Of a DNA stretch of 64,000 nt, positions 46,768 to 56,308 are shown piece after piece. A program made the translations under genes and the position numbers. Below the pieces are notes generated by a model. It searched no databases and had not been told where the DNA came from. It worked only from the letters and a program-made list of their open reading frames with translations. Source of the stretch: Bacteroidales bacterium. Its GTDB lineage: Bacteria; Bacteroidota; Bacteroidia; Bacteroidales; Tenuifilaceae. The stretch spans positions 1 through 64,000 of the forward strand of contig JAFGDZ010000069.1 of NCBI GenBank assembly GCA_016931855.1, in the 5' to 3' direction. Numbering within the stretch: the first letter of the stretch is position 1; every line of letters starts with the position of its first letter.

Positions 46768-47445
46768 ATGAGTGTTTCCGATAATCTTAATAAAGTAAGG
46801 CAGCATATTCCCAGCAGCGTAACTTTGGTAGCAATATCAAAAACGCATCCTGTTGAGCATGTTATGGAAGCATACAATGCAGGGCAGCGTATATTTGGAG
46901 AGAATAAGGTTCAGGAAATGGTTTCAAAGTACGAGGTTATGCCCAAGGATATACAGTGGCACCTTGTTGGCCATTTACAAACCAATAAGATCAAATATAT
47001 TGCCCCGTTTGTATCTCTTATTCACTCTGTTGATAGCCTAAAACTGCTAACCGCCATAAATAAAGAAGCGGTAAAAGCCAACAGGGTAATTGATTGCCTT
47101 TTGCAGGTTTACATTGCCGAGGAGGAAACAAAGTTTGGGCTATCGAGTGATGAGCTTAAGGAACTTTTGGAGTCGGAGCAGTACAAGCAGCTAACCCACG
47201 TTAGGGTTTGTGGAGTAATGGGAATGGCCACCTTTACCGATAACGAAGCCCAAGTACGCAAGGAATTTAAAAATTTGAAAACCATATTTACCAGCCTAAA
47301 AAATAGTTACTTCCCAAACACCAATAGCTTTAAACACATATCGATGGGAATGTCAGGCGATTATGCAATTGCCATTGACGAGGGAAGTACAATGATAAGA
47401 GTTGGCAGCAGTATTTTTGGGCATAGAGCTTACAACTCAAACTAA
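46768..47445 (+). CDS. YggS/PROSC family PLP homeostasis protein
   Basis: This 225-residue single-domain PLP protein has the cofactor lysine in LVAISKTHP near residue 26 and the phosphate-binding SMGMSGDYAIAI near residue 192. The family controls free pyridoxal phosphate and amino-acid balance, without a proven catalytic reaction. It starts close behind a strong promoter. A dihydroorotate-dehydrogenase-like gene follows 43 bases later. Confidence 0.92.
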   Translation: MSVSDNLNKVRQHIPSSVTLVAISKTHPVEHVMEAYNAGQRIFGENKVQEMVSKYEVMPKDIQWHLVGHLQTNKIKYIAPFVSLIHSVDSLKLLTAINKEAVKANRVIDCLLQVYIAEEETKFGLSSDELKELLESEQYKQLTHVRVCGVMGMATFTDNEAQVRKEFKNLKTIFTSLKNSYFPNTNSFKHISMGMSGDYAIAIDEGSTMIRVGSSIFGHRAYNSN

Positions 47446-47488
47446 TTTTGACTATTTTTCAGTCCGTTTCATACCAAAACGCATTACA

Positions 47489-48466
47489 ATGGCAAATCTC
47501 GAAACAACCTACCTAGGGTTAAAACTAAGAAACCCTTTAATTGTCAGTAGTTCAGGACTAACATCTTCTGTTGAAAGAGTAAAAAAGGCAGAGGCCGCTG
47601 GCGCAGGAGCAGTAGTTCTAAAATCGCTATTCGAAGAGCAGATTTTGCACGAAGCCGGGTCGTTATCGGTGTCGAGCGATTACCCTGAGGCCATAGACTA
47701 CCTTCAGGCATACGTTACATCTAATAATGTTGAGAACTACCTTAACCTAATAAGCGAAGCAAAAAAAGCAGTATCCATACCTGTTATTGCCAGCATTAAC
47801 TGCATGTCGGCATCAAAATGGATTGATTTTGCAGCCAAAATACAGGAAGCTGGAGCCGATGCCATTGAGGTTAACGTTTTTATTCTACCCAATGATCCTA
47901 AAATGACCACCGAAAGCTACGAAGAGCTATACTACGTGCTGGCCGAAAAGCTAAAGAAAGTGGTTACAATTCCAATAGCATTCAAATTAGGCGCCCATTT
48001 TACCAATCCGCTTCGCATTGTTGAGCAGCTTTGGTACAGAAAGGTTGAAGGAGTGGTTCTGTTCAACCGTTTCTTTGAGCCCGATTTTGACATTGAAAAA
48101 ATGCGCGTTGTTTCAACAGAGGTGTTCAGCAACCCCTCCGACCTAAGAAACACCTTGCGTTGGGTAGGAATGGCCGCCGAAAAGGTTAAGAACATTGATA
48201 TTTCGGCATCAACAGGAGTACATAACGGTGAGGCTGCTGTTAAGCTATTACTTGCTGGAGCAAGTACCGTACAGGTTTGCTCTGCATTATATAAGAATGG
48301 CCCCGAGTACCTTAAGGAAATGCTAGCCTACATTGAAACCTGGATGAAAAGCAAAGGTTACACCTCTGTTAATCAGTTTCGTGGGGCAATGAGCTATGGA
48401 AAAATAGGTGACCCTGCGGTTTACGAGCGTAGCCAATTTATGAAATACTACTCTAGTCACGAGTAA
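47489..48466 (+). CDS. Dihydroorotate dehydrogenase-like flavoprotein without the class 1 cysteine
   Basis: This 325-residue TIM-barrel protein (from ATG 47489) matches the FMN-binding dihydroorotate dehydrogenase fold, with the phosphate-site stretches ISASTGVHNGEAAVKLLLAGA and VQVCSALYKNG. In class 1 enzymes the catalytic cysteine lies in NxSCPN; here the matching region reads NVFILPND, with Leu133 instead. It probably has another role or substrate. The upstream open frame extends to 47402, but MANLETTYLGLKL is the family N-terminus. Expected partners such as a PyrK subunit are not adjacent. Confidence 0.85.
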   Translation: MANLETTYLGLKLRNPLIVSSSGLTSSVERVKKAEAAGAGAVVLKSLFEEQILHEAGSLSVSSDYPEAIDYLQAYVTSNNVENYLNLISEAKKAVSIPVIASINCMSASKWIDFAAKIQEAGADAIEVNVFILPNDPKMTTESYEELYYVLAEKLKKVVTIPIAFKLGAHFTNPLRIVEQLWYRKVEGVVLFNRFFEPDFDIEKMRVVSTEVFSNPSDLRNTLRWVGMAAEKVKNIDISASTGVHNGEAAVKLLLAGASTVQVCSALYKNGPEYLKEMLAYIETWMKSKGYTSVNQFRGAMSYGKIGDPAVYERSQFMKYYSSHE

Positions 48467-48470
48467 CAAA

Positions 48471-48495
48471 AGAAGGGGATTTTCCCCTTTTTTTG
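48471..48495 (+). terminator. Terminator of the DHOD-like gene
   Basis: A short hairpin GGGGA / TCCCC with a TT loop region is followed by seven T, just past the stop codon. Confidence 0.7.
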
Positions 48496-48603
48496 TTTTA
48501 TTCCTATGGTTACACACAACAACAACTCCTACTTGCTTAAGCCTGCAAATAACCCACAAAACAAAATAGGTTATTATCTATTAGCAGCTATACGCTTCCA
48601 GTT

Positions 48604-49140
48604 TTAGGCTCTACCCATAAAATCGTTAAGCACATTCAACGTTTCGTTCAATAGGTTAACCTTCTCTGCACTAGCATTATCAATTGCAGCTTTGGTGTAA
48701 TCAATCCATTGCATTAGCGCATCCTCAGACAGGGCTTCTGCCGCATTCTCAATAACCGTAAAGGCCTCAAACGCTGTTTGGTAATCGGCGTTAATAACAA
48801 GGTCGAAAAACAGGGGGAGTTCGTCTATAAAATTCAATCGGCACTGCCAGCACACCGAAACCAAGTTGCTTATATCCTTGTTGTTTTGGTAGGCCCTAAT
48901 CCCATCCGCAAGCATTGGCACACAGGACTGCTCCTTTAAATCGGCTAGGAATGCAACTGCCTCAAGGGTAAACTTCTCCGTTCTATCAGTAAAAAGTTGC
49001 TCAATAATAGCAGGAACAATAAAAGATTCGCCACTTTCACGAAACTCTTCCAGCATTAGAATTAACGATTCATCAGAGCTATTTCTAATTCCCTGAATTA
49101 TTATTACCTGTCGGTTCAATTTCTCTGCGTTAGTCTCCAT
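48604..49140 (-). CDS. HEAT-repeat-like protein of unknown function
   Basis: This 178-residue soluble protein is almost entirely alpha-helical, with paired helices that resemble HEAT or Armadillo repeats (for example FIVPAIIEQLFTDRTEKF then AVAFLADLKEQSCVPMLADG). I recognise no family name. I chose ATG 49140 because TACCTTTG (minus, 49162-49169) lies just upstream, inside the longer open frame that reaches 49257. It is probably a protein-protein interaction module. Confidence 0.75.
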   Translation of the reverse strand: METNAEKLNRQVIIIQGIRNSSDESLILMLEEFRESGESFIVPAIIEQLFTDRTEKFTLEAVAFLADLKEQSCVPMLADGIRAYQNNKDISNLVSVCWQCRLNFIDELPLFFDLVINADYQTAFEAFTVIENAAEALSEDALMQWIDYTKAAIDNASAEKVNLLNETLNVLNDFMGRA

Positions 49141-49361
49141 TTTATTGCGTTTAATCAAAGGCAAAGGTAACAATAGAACTAATTTTTTCCTATTTCGTAA
49201 AGTGTTGACAAATAGTTTTGTAAGAATTAGGTTTTGGGCAGGTAGTTTATTGTGCAACCATTCGGCAATTATTCAGCAAAAAGATGGTTACGAAGTAAAA
49301 AAATGCTAATTTTACTAATCAAAATCGAATTGAGTCATAATTACCTAATATTTCTTCGATT

Positions 49362-50285
49362 ATGGAAATCGGGTCTGTAAAGAGGATGATAAGAATATAT
49401 AGCGTAGTAATTGTAACAGTAGTTGCAATTATGAGTTGTGCCTCAGATAAAGGAAGTGACGAGCGAGTAAGAGTTGATGCCGATGAGGTTATTAGCGATA
49501 GTAATGCTGTTTATGGGGTGCAAACTGCTAAACAAATTTTCTATTCGTTGCCATCGCCATTAGAAACTGCGCTTATACTAAAGAGATCGGGCGCCGTTTA
49601 TAACGAAGAAATCCTAAATCCTGTAGAAAACCTCTCCCGCTATAACACAAACAAAAGTATGGCCTTGAATTTGGGTATCTACAGTACCGATTTGAGCTAT
49701 GCAAGCATGTTTGACCAAACTCAAGCTTCAATTAAGTACATGTCGGCATCAAAAAAGGTTGCCGAAGGTTTGGGAATTCTCAATGCCATTGATAACTCTG
49801 TAATCCAACGATTAGAGGAGAATGTAAATAACCGCGAGGTTATAATGGACATTATTTCGGAAACATTCCTAAACACAAACTCCATACTTGAGGAGAATGA
49901 TAGGGTTGCCGTTGGCGCAATAATCCTTGTTGGAGGGTGGATTGAGGGCTTGTACATTGCAACGAGCCTTATAGATGATGTGCATAAGGCCGATAACGAA
50001 CTTATTGAGCGGATAATTGACCAGAAACTATCGTTAGGAACCGTTATAAATTTGCTAGAGCAACATAAGTCTAACCCAGATGTTAAGGACGTACTAACCG
50101 ACATCTACGCGTTAGACAAAATTTATAAAAATGTTCAAATTTCCGTATCGGAAGTTGAATCGGTACTACGTGAGGGAGAATCGGTTACTACATTGCGCTC
50201 AAAGAATGTGGTATCGGTTAGCCCAGATGTTTTTAATGATTTGAAAACAAAGATTAAGGAAATTCGTACAAAATATACAATGTAA
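49362..50285 (+). CDS. Lipoprotein of unknown function
   Basis: This 307-residue protein has a lipoprotein signal peptide, with the lipobox Cys in AIMSCAS near residue 26, and a helical soluble body. Visible segments are NLGIYSTDLSYASMF near 107 and VGAIILVGGWIEGLYIA near 185, which look hydrophobic and conserved. A closely following exported protein gene (15 bases later) suggests a pair. I cannot name the family; similar proteins are common in Bacteroidales. Confidence 0.82.
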   Translation: MEIGSVKRMIRIYSVVIVTVVAIMSCASDKGSDERVRVDADEVISDSNAVYGVQTAKQIFYSLPSPLETALILKRSGAVYNEEILNPVENLSRYNTNKSMALNLGIYSTDLSYASMFDQTQASIKYMSASKKVAEGLGILNAIDNSVIQRLEENVNNREVIMDIISETFLNTNSILEENDRVAVGAIILVGGWIEGLYIATSLIDDVHKADNELIERIIDQKLSLGTVINLLEQHKSNPDVKDVLTDIYALDKIYKNVQISVSEVESVLREGESVTTLRSKNVVSVSPDVFNDLKTKIKEIRTKYTM

Positions 50286-50299
50286 ATCAACCGACCAAT

Positions 50300-50740
50300 A
50301 TGAAATCACTGGCTTACGTTGCTTTTGTAGGTATTTTACTGGCTGCTATTCCTTTTACAGGATCGGCACAGTGTAAAAATTTTGCCAAGAAGGTATGCAA
50401 GCTTGAGCTTGCTCCATATATCCATGATGGGAACTATAATGCGGCAATACTTACCGAGGGTGAAGATGCAGAGCTGTTTAAAACTTTTTATGCAGGACAG
50501 GAGTATCGAATATCCATATGCGGATCGGAGTCCCTACCTCCTATTGAATTTCAGGTTCTTGATGTTGATCGCAAGCTACTATACACCAACGCGAGTAGAA
50601 ACTATGCCACAAGCTGGGATTTTAAGGTTGAATCAACGCAGCAGCTAATTGTTCTGGTTAAGGTTAAGAGTTCCGAAAATGGAAGCGACGATTTAGCTAG
50701 CGGTTGCGTAGCAATAATGTTTGGGCTAAAGACCGACTAA
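50300..50740 (+). CDS. Small exported protein of unknown function
   Basis: This 146-residue protein has a signal peptide (residues 1-23, ending TGSAQ). The mature part is beta-rich with four cysteines, two of them near the N-terminus (CKNFAKKVCK), and reads like an immunoglobulin-like or lipocalin-like fold. It follows the lipoprotein gene by 15 bases, so the two are probably co-transcribed and may work together at the envelope. Confidence 0.8.
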   Translation: MKSLAYVAFVGILLAAIPFTGSAQCKNFAKKVCKLELAPYIHDGNYNAAILTEGEDAELFKTFYAGQEYRISICGSESLPPIEFQVLDVDRKLLYTNASRNYATSWDFKVESTQQLIVLVKVKSSENGSDDLASGCVAIMFGLKTD

Positions 50741-50814
50741 GTGAAAAGAAATAAAAATTGTTGCGAACCCCTCCTATCCTCAATTGGGTTATAAATCAAT
50801 ACTAATAAAGCATA

Positions 50815-50852
50815 AAAATGGGCAGCCTAAAAATTTAGGCTGCCCATTTTTA
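50815..50852. terminator. Bidirectional terminator between convergent genes
   Basis: The palindrome AAAAATGGGCAGCCTAAA / TTTAGGCTGCCCATTTTT, with flanking A and T runs, serves both the exported protein gene (plus) and the ABC exporter gene (minus). Confidence 0.9.
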
Positions 50853-50871
50853 TTGTAACTATGCTATTTTA

Positions 50872-52689
50872 CTAGGCTTGCAGGCTATGCAGCTTTGCAT
50901 AGTACCCACCCTTAGCCAAGAGTTCGTCGTGCTTTCCTGTTTCCACAATCTCCCCTTCGTGAAGAACGCAAATCATATCGGCATTGCGAATTGTTGATAA
51001 GCGATGTGCAATAACAATAGAGGTGCGATTCTTCATCAGCTTCTCAATAGCATCCTGAACAAGGCGCTCCGACTCGGTATCCAGAGCAGAAGTAGCCTCA
51101 TCGAGAATCATTATTGGAGGATTCTTAAGAATTGCACGAGCAATAGACACCCTCTGGCGCTGTCCGCCCGACAGTTTACTTCCCCTATCACCTATGTTAC
51201 TGTAGTACCCATTGGGCGTTGCAGTAATAAAATCGTGCGCATTGGCAATTTTAGCTGCAGTAATAACCTGCTCCTCGGTTGAGCCAAGAACGCCAAACGA
51301 TATGTTATTAAAGAAGTTATCGTTAAAGAGTATAGGATCCTGATTAACATTACCCATAATTGAGCGCAGCTGCTTTAGGTCGTACTCCTTAATGTTTATA
51401 CCATCAATAAGAATTTCCCCCTCCATTACATCGTAAAAGCGGGGTAGCAAATCAACAAAGGTACTCTTACCTGAACCAGATTGACCAACCAGTGCCACCG
51501 ACTTTCCTCGAGGTATGGTTAGGTTCACATTCTTAAGAACGTACTCCTCTTTATACTTAAAGCTAACGTTGCGGTACTCTATGGAATGCTGCAGATCTAA
51601 TAAAGGCTTTGCGCCAGAACCGCTTTTTATGGTGTTTTCGGCACTTAGAATCTCATCTATACGATCAGCCGAAGCCAAACCCTTAAGTATGTTAAAATAT
51701 GCGGAAGAGAAGGATTTTGCAGGGTTCACAATCATATAAAAAACAGCCACATAACCAATAAGTCCAGCTCCATTTAAACCGCCCTTCCCTCCATCAAGAA
51801 TAAGCACACCACCGTAAAGCAGAATTAGTCCAATAACAATTGTACCAAGGAACTCACTTAGCGGAGAGGCCAAGTCGCGCCTGCGCCACATCTTTGTCAT
51901 CAGCAAAGAGTAGAAGCTATTAACGCTTTGGAAGCGGGAACTCATTTTATCCTCGGCATTAAACGCCTTAATAACACGAAGCCCCCCTAAGGTCTCTTCC
52001 ATTATGGAGAGTATAGCTCCCATTTTACGCTGCCCCTTGAACGAGGTTTTTCTAAGCGACCTACCAATACGGCCAATAATAAATGCAGCCGTGGGCAAAA
52101 GCACAAACACAAAAATGGTTAACCCTGGACTCATTATTACCAGAGCCGTAAGGTGAATAAGAATGATTATTGGATCCCGGAAACACATCTCGAGAGAGCG
52201 AATAATAGAAACCTCTATTTCATTAACATCGTTAGTCATTTTGCTAATGATGTCGCCCTTACGCTCATCGGAGTAAAAACCGATAGGCAAATCTAACACC
52301 TTTTGGTACAGAGAATTTCGGATGTCGCGTACTACACCTGTACGAATTGGTGCAATTAGGTAAAGAGCAAGGTATGCAAAAAGGTTTTTGAAGAGCGACA
52401 TTACAAGTACAAGGCTTAGAATCATTATCAAGGAGTACATTGCTCCTTGCTCAACCTTTATCTCTGTAACGTAGTAGTAAAAGGTTTGCTTAATTACCTC
52501 TACGGTGTACTCAAACTCAGGCTTTACCGTAACCTCAGGGCTCTCACCAAAAAGGATATTTAAAAAGGGAATTGCAGAGATTAGAGAGAAGAGTGAAAAG
52601 AATGCACCCAAAATATTACTAAAAACGCTACCAAAAACGTTCATTTTATAGGGTGCAAGGAACCTGAATAGCTTATAAAAATTCTTCAT
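50872..52689 (-). CDS. MsbA-type ABC exporter (fused permease and ATPase)
   Basis: This 605-residue half-transporter has an N-terminal six-helix membrane domain (about residues 15-330) and a C-terminal ABC ATPase (about 360-600). The ATPase has Walker A GQSGSGKSTF, signature LSGGQRQRVSIARA and Walker B IMILDEATSALD. It should form a homodimer and export a lipid or drug from the inner membrane; lipid A-core flipping (MsbA) is the most common role in Bacteroidota but the substrate is not evident. It stands alone between two terminators. Confidence 0.93.
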   Translation of the reverse strand: MKNFYKLFRFLAPYKMNVFGSVFSNILGAFFSLFSLISAIPFLNILFGESPEVTVKPEFEYTVEVIKQTFYYYVTEIKVEQGAMYSLIMILSLVLVMSLFKNLFAYLALYLIAPIRTGVVRDIRNSLYQKVLDLPIGFYSDERKGDIISKMTNDVNEIEVSIIRSLEMCFRDPIIILIHLTALVIMSPGLTIFVFVLLPTAAFIIGRIGRSLRKTSFKGQRKMGAILSIMEETLGGLRVIKAFNAEDKMSSRFQSVNSFYSLLMTKMWRRRDLASPLSEFLGTIVIGLILLYGGVLILDGGKGGLNGAGLIGYVAVFYMIVNPAKSFSSAYFNILKGLASADRIDEILSAENTIKSGSGAKPLLDLQHSIEYRNVSFKYKEEYVLKNVNLTIPRGKSVALVGQSGSGKSTFVDLLPRFYDVMEGEILIDGINIKEYDLKQLRSIMGNVNQDPILFNDNFFNNISFGVLGSTEEQVITAAKIANAHDFITATPNGYYSNIGDRGSKLSGGQRQRVSIARAILKNPPIMILDEATSALDTESERLVQDAIEKLMKNRTSIVIAHRLSTIRNADMICVLHEGEIVETGKHDELLAKGGYYAKLHSLQA

Positions 52690-52809
52690 CGATCAAGGTT
52701 TATCGTCACAATATGTATTAAACAAAAATAGCACAGCAGCTGTACGCCAACCACTTGCTGCTACACCTTTCTTTTAAACGGTATTTTTTTGGCGTAAGCA
52801 GCAAAGGTA

Positions 52810-52867
52810 AAAAAATAAGCACCCCTTTTATCGCATTCAACCAGAATAGCGACAAAAGGGGCGCTTT
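52810..52867 (-). terminator. purB terminator
   Basis: On the minus strand a hairpin pairs AAGCGCCCCTTTTGTCGC with GCGATAAAAGGGGTGCTT (one imperfect pair) around a 14-base loop. A T run follows. Confidence 0.8.
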
Positions 52868-52885
52868 ATAAAATAATTTAACCTT

Positions 52886-54235
52886 TTAAAGGCTAATACC
52901 AGTGTAGTTAAACGGTGTTATGGCTAAAAGTTCGGCCTTAACATGAGGATCTACGTTTAGCCCATCAACAAACAGCTTTAGCTCTTCTTGAGTAATAGGC
53001 TTGTTTGTTCTGGTTAGCTCCTTAAGCGCTTCGTAAGGATTTGGATAGCCCTCGCGCCTTAATATGGTTTGAACGGCTTCGGCAACTACACCCCAGTTCT
53101 TATCCAGATCGGCATTAATGGCATCGGTGTTAATAATTAGCTTATCGAGCCCCTTAAGTAGCGACTTAAATGATATAACGGTATGAGCCAAAGGAACTCC
53201 AATGTTACGAATTACCGTACTATCGGTTAAATCGCGTTGCAAACGCGACAAGGGAAGTTTTGCCGATAAGTGCTCAAATACAGCATTGGCCACGCCCAAA
53301 TTACCCTCGGCATTCTCAAAGTCGATAGGGTTAACCTTATGCGGCATTGCCGATGAGCCAACCTCGCCCTTCTTTATCTTTTGCTTAAAGTAGTCCATTG
53401 AGACGTAAGTCCAAATATCGCGGCTAAAATCAATAAGAATAGTATTGATGCGCTTAAAGCAATCGAATATTGCGGATAGGTTATCGTAATGGTCTATTTG
53501 AGTGGTTATTTGCGAACGCTCGAGGCCAAGAACATCGGTAACAAAGTTGTTAGCAAAAGTTACCCAGTCAATGCCTGGATAGGCCACATGATGCGCGTTA
53601 AAGTTACCTGTAGCCCCACCAAACTTAGCTGGAGCAGGAACTGAGCGCAAAAGGCTAAGCTGCTTATTAAGCCTCTCTATAAAAACCTTAACCTCCTTAC
53701 CCAAGCGGGTTGGCGAAGCGGGTTGCCCATGGGTTCGGGCAAGCATAGGAATATCGGCCCACTGGTCGGCCAAATCCTCAAGTTTATGAATAAGGTCGTC
53801 AAGTAGCGGGTAGTACACATCGTGAACCGCCTCGCGCAACATATATGGGAAAGCGGTATTATTAATGTCCTGAGAGGTTAATCCAAAGTGAATAAACTCC
53901 TTGTGCTCTACGAGTCCCAACTTATCAAACTGCTCCTTTATAAAGTACTCAACCGCCTTTACGTCGTGATTGGTTGTTCGCTCTATATCCTTAACTAGGG
54001 TAGCATCGTCAACAGAAAAATTGCGGTAAATGTTACGCAGCTCCTCAAAACGGCTCCCATCAAACCCTTTTAGCTGGGGTAAGGGAAGTTCGCAAAGGGC
54101 AATAAAGTACTCAATCTCTACTAGCACTCGGTACTTTACCAGTGCATACTCCGAAAAGTATAGAGAAAGTTCATCAACCTTATTCCTATAGCGTCCATCA
54201 ATAGGCGATACAGCTGTAAGCTCAGTAAGTTCCAT
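52886..54235 (-). CDS. purB: Adenylosuccinate lyase
   Basis: This 449-residue purine enzyme cleaves SAICAR and adenylosuccinate, releasing fumarate. The signature GSSAMPHKVNPIDFEN is near residue 295, with TSQDINNTAF near residue 118 and the catalytic-serine loop around the former. Length and order are those of the E. coli-type PurB. A well-formed promoter precedes it. It acts two steps after purC, which lies far away in the window. Confidence 0.95.
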   Translation of the reverse strand: MELTELTAVSPIDGRYRNKVDELSLYFSEYALVKYRVLVEIEYFIALCELPLPQLKGFDGSRFEELRNIYRNFSVDDATLVKDIERTTNHDVKAVEYFIKEQFDKLGLVEHKEFIHFGLTSQDINNTAFPYMLREAVHDVYYPLLDDLIHKLEDLADQWADIPMLARTHGQPASPTRLGKEVKVFIERLNKQLSLLRSVPAPAKFGGATGNFNAHHVAYPGIDWVTFANNFVTDVLGLERSQITTQIDHYDNLSAIFDCFKRINTILIDFSRDIWTYVSMDYFKQKIKKGEVGSSAMPHKVNPIDFENAEGNLGVANAVFEHLSAKLPLSRLQRDLTDSTVIRNIGVPLAHTVISFKSLLKGLDKLIINTDAINADLDKNWGVVAEAVQTILRREGYPNPYEALKELTRTNKPITQEELKLFVDGLNVDPHVKAELLAITPFNYTGISL

Positions 54236-54254
54236 GGTTCAAAGATTTTGTTCC

Positions 54255-54286
54255 CAAAAATAGTAATACCGTGTGGATTTAGCAAA
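54255..54286 (-). promoter_or_regulatory. purB promoter
   Basis: On the minus strand TTTG (54283-54286) and TATTTTTG (54255-54262) are exactly 20 bases apart, a full consensus match. The start would be near 54248, 13 bases before the ATG. Confidence 0.85.
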
Positions 54287-54292
54287 GGGACA

Positions 54293-54331
54293 AGGTGAAA
54301 GGTGAAAGGAGAAAAACATTAGACGTTAGGC
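54293..54331. repeat. Intergenic word-repeat element C between purB and mqnA
   Basis: This stretch contains a tandem GGTGAAA (54294-54307), then ATTAGACGTTAGGCACTAG. The GACGTTAG word is shared with the elements at 32381 and 58161. It lies just upstream of the purB promoter on its distal side. Confidence 0.7.
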
Positions 54332-54473
54332 ACTAGCACCAAAGACTAGCCCCCAACCGACAATTACACAAAAAGCAGCCCAGCTGCCTACATATTTTAA
54401 CTAAATTATTACCTTCGTGGCACCAAAACCACAAACGGAGTAGAATCTTGTAACCTCTTAACCTAATAAAGGC

Positions 54474-55238
54474 ATGACCAGACAAATTAAAGTGTCGGCT
54501 GTATCGTACCTAAACTCGGCTCCGTTCGTGTATGGGTTGCAGCAATGGGTTATGCAGGGCGATATTGACCTCTCGTTAGATTACCCCGCAGAGTGCGCAA
54601 GGAAGCTACAATCGGGAGAGGTTGATTTAGGGTTGATCCCAGTAGCTGTAATTCCCGATATTTCTAACTACCAAATACTTAGCGACTACTGCATAGGTGC
54701 AGAAGGGCCTGTACGGTCAGTGGTTCTGCTCTCCAACAGCCCCTTAGATAAAATTGACCAAATTTATCTCGATTATCAGTCGAGAACATCAGCAATGCTA
54801 GCAAAAGTACTAGCACAAAAGCTGTGGAAGATTAGGGTTAACTGGTTACCCCTTTTGCCCAAACACCCTGCAAACGCGTTTGAGAAAGGCGATGGCATTG
54901 TTGTTATTGGCGACAAGGTGTTCGACTACGAAAATAGGTTTAAGTACTCGTACGACCTTGCAACGGAATGGCGACAGCTGACCTCGCTCCCATTTGTATT
55001 TGCCGCTTGGACTGCAAACAAGCAGCTTCCCAACGACTTTATAAAAGGATTTAACAATGCGCTTACCCAGGGTATTGAAAGCATTCCTTTGGCAGTTAAC
55101 TTTTTTGCACCCAAAAACATATCGGGTTTTGAGGCCGAAAGGTACTTGAAAGAGAACATATCGTACCGATTAACCGACCAAAAACGGGAAGCACTTAGGC
55201 TATTCTGGACCTTTGGCCGAGAAATAAAACCAGGTTAA
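54474..55238 (+). CDS. mqnA: Chorismate dehydratase of the futalosine pathway
   Basis: This 254-residue enzyme makes 3-enolpyruvoylbenzoate, the first step of futalosine-dependent menaquinone synthesis. The N-terminal KVSAVSYLNSAPFVYGL is the family hallmark, and the protein has the expected periplasmic-binding-protein-like two-lobe length. Other mqn genes are not adjacent. TACCTTCG at 54410-54417 is a near match to a -7 element. Its presence suggests this organism uses the futalosine route rather than the classical men route. Confidence 0.92.
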   Translation: MTRQIKVSAVSYLNSAPFVYGLQQWVMQGDIDLSLDYPAECARKLQSGEVDLGLIPVAVIPDISNYQILSDYCIGAEGPVRSVVLLSNSPLDKIDQIYLDYQSRTSAMLAKVLAQKLWKIRVNWLPLLPKHPANAFEKGDGIVVIGDKVFDYENRFKYSYDLATEWRQLTSLPFVFAAWTANKQLPNDFIKGFNNALTQGIESIPLAVNFFAPKNISGFEAERYLKENISYRLTDQKREALRLFWTFGREIKPG

Positions 55239-55315
55239 GGCTCTTTCTCCAAAATAAACGCCCAAAAGGACAGAGAGAAAGAAACAGATGGTTAACACTT
55301 AAAACTATCCGCCCG

Positions 55316-56266
55316 ATGATTGCAATCTTTTACAAAGCATTTAACAAGATTGTCCACGAAATCGATGTAAAACGCTTGGCGGAAATCGATTACGAAGATT
55401 TACTTTGGATAGACCTTGCATCACCACTACCTACAGAAAAACAGGCTGTGGAAGATTTTTTTAGCATCAAGCTGCAAACCCGTCAACAGTCGGAGGAGAT
55501 TGAAAGCTCCTCCCGATACTCCGAAACGGAAACGCTAATTATAGCCAACTCAAACTTTCTAATTCAGCAAAACGATGAGTTTATTACTGAACCCGTGTCG
55601 TTTGTGCTTAAGGATGGTATCCTTATTTCATTGCGCAACATTGAGCTAAAGGCTTTTGCCGATACCATTAGGAAGTTCTACATCAACTACAAAGCATTCC
55701 CAACCGGATACCACATACTTATAGCCCTATTCGAAACCCGAATAGACCTTGATGCCGATATGGTGGAGAGCACTGCAAAAGAAATTGCGCAGCTTAGCCG
55801 CAAAATTACCATTGCCGATGATCTTGACGAGGAGCTAATCCTTTCCATTAGTAAGCTACAGGAGAACACCATGCTTATTAGGGAGAATTTTATTGATAAG
55901 CAACGCGTAATTAGTGGCATTCTGAAAAGTGAGCGCTTCCCCAACGATACCTACCCAAAGCTCACCATAATTATAAAGGACATTGGCTCGCTTATAAACC
56001 ATACCGACTTTGGTTTTGAGCGTTTGGAGTACTTGCAAAACACCTTCTTGGGTCTTATTAACATTGAACAGAATAAGATTATCAAGATATTTACCGTAGT
56101 TTCAGTAGTATTTATGCCACCAACGCTTATTGCATCAGTGTACGGCATGAACTTTAAAATATTCCCTGAGCTAAACTGGCAGTATGGATATCCGTTTGCA
56201 TTGGGAATAATGGTAGTATCGTCCATACTAACGCTGTTTATATTCAAAAGGCGCAAGTGGCTATAA
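55316..56266 (+). CDS. corA: CorA-type magnesium/cobalt transporter
   Basis: This 316-residue channel has a long cytoplasmic N-terminal domain and two C-terminal membrane helices. The pore signature YGMNF closes the first helix near residue 279, and the second helix (about 290-308) ends with the basic KRRKWL. It should form a pentamer that imports Mg2+. It lies 77 bases after mqnA and 42 bases before the NfeD-type gene. Confidence 0.95.
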   Translation: MIAIFYKAFNKIVHEIDVKRLAEIDYEDLLWIDLASPLPTEKQAVEDFFSIKLQTRQQSEEIESSSRYSETETLIIANSNFLIQQNDEFITEPVSFVLKDGILISLRNIELKAFADTIRKFYINYKAFPTGYHILIALFETRIDLDADMVESTAKEIAQLSRKITIADDLDEELILSISKLQENTMLIRENFIDKQRVISGILKSERFPNDTYPKLTIIIKDIGSLINHTDFGFERLEYLQNTFLGLINIEQNKIIKIFTVVSVVFMPPTLIASVYGMNFKIFPELNWQYGYPFALGIMVVSSILTLFIFKRRKWL

Positions 56267-56308
56267 CAAACACCACCTATTAAACTTACTATTAAGGAGA
56301 TAAAAACT

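Noticed and set aside
47402-47488. Upstream extension of the DHOD-like frame
   Set aside because: It overlaps the end of the YggS-type gene and does not resemble the family N-terminus; ATG 47489 fits.
49141-49257. Longer start for the HEAT-repeat-like gene
   Set aside because: A TACCTTTG -7 element at 49162-49169 (minus) lies inside the extension, so the shorter start is better.
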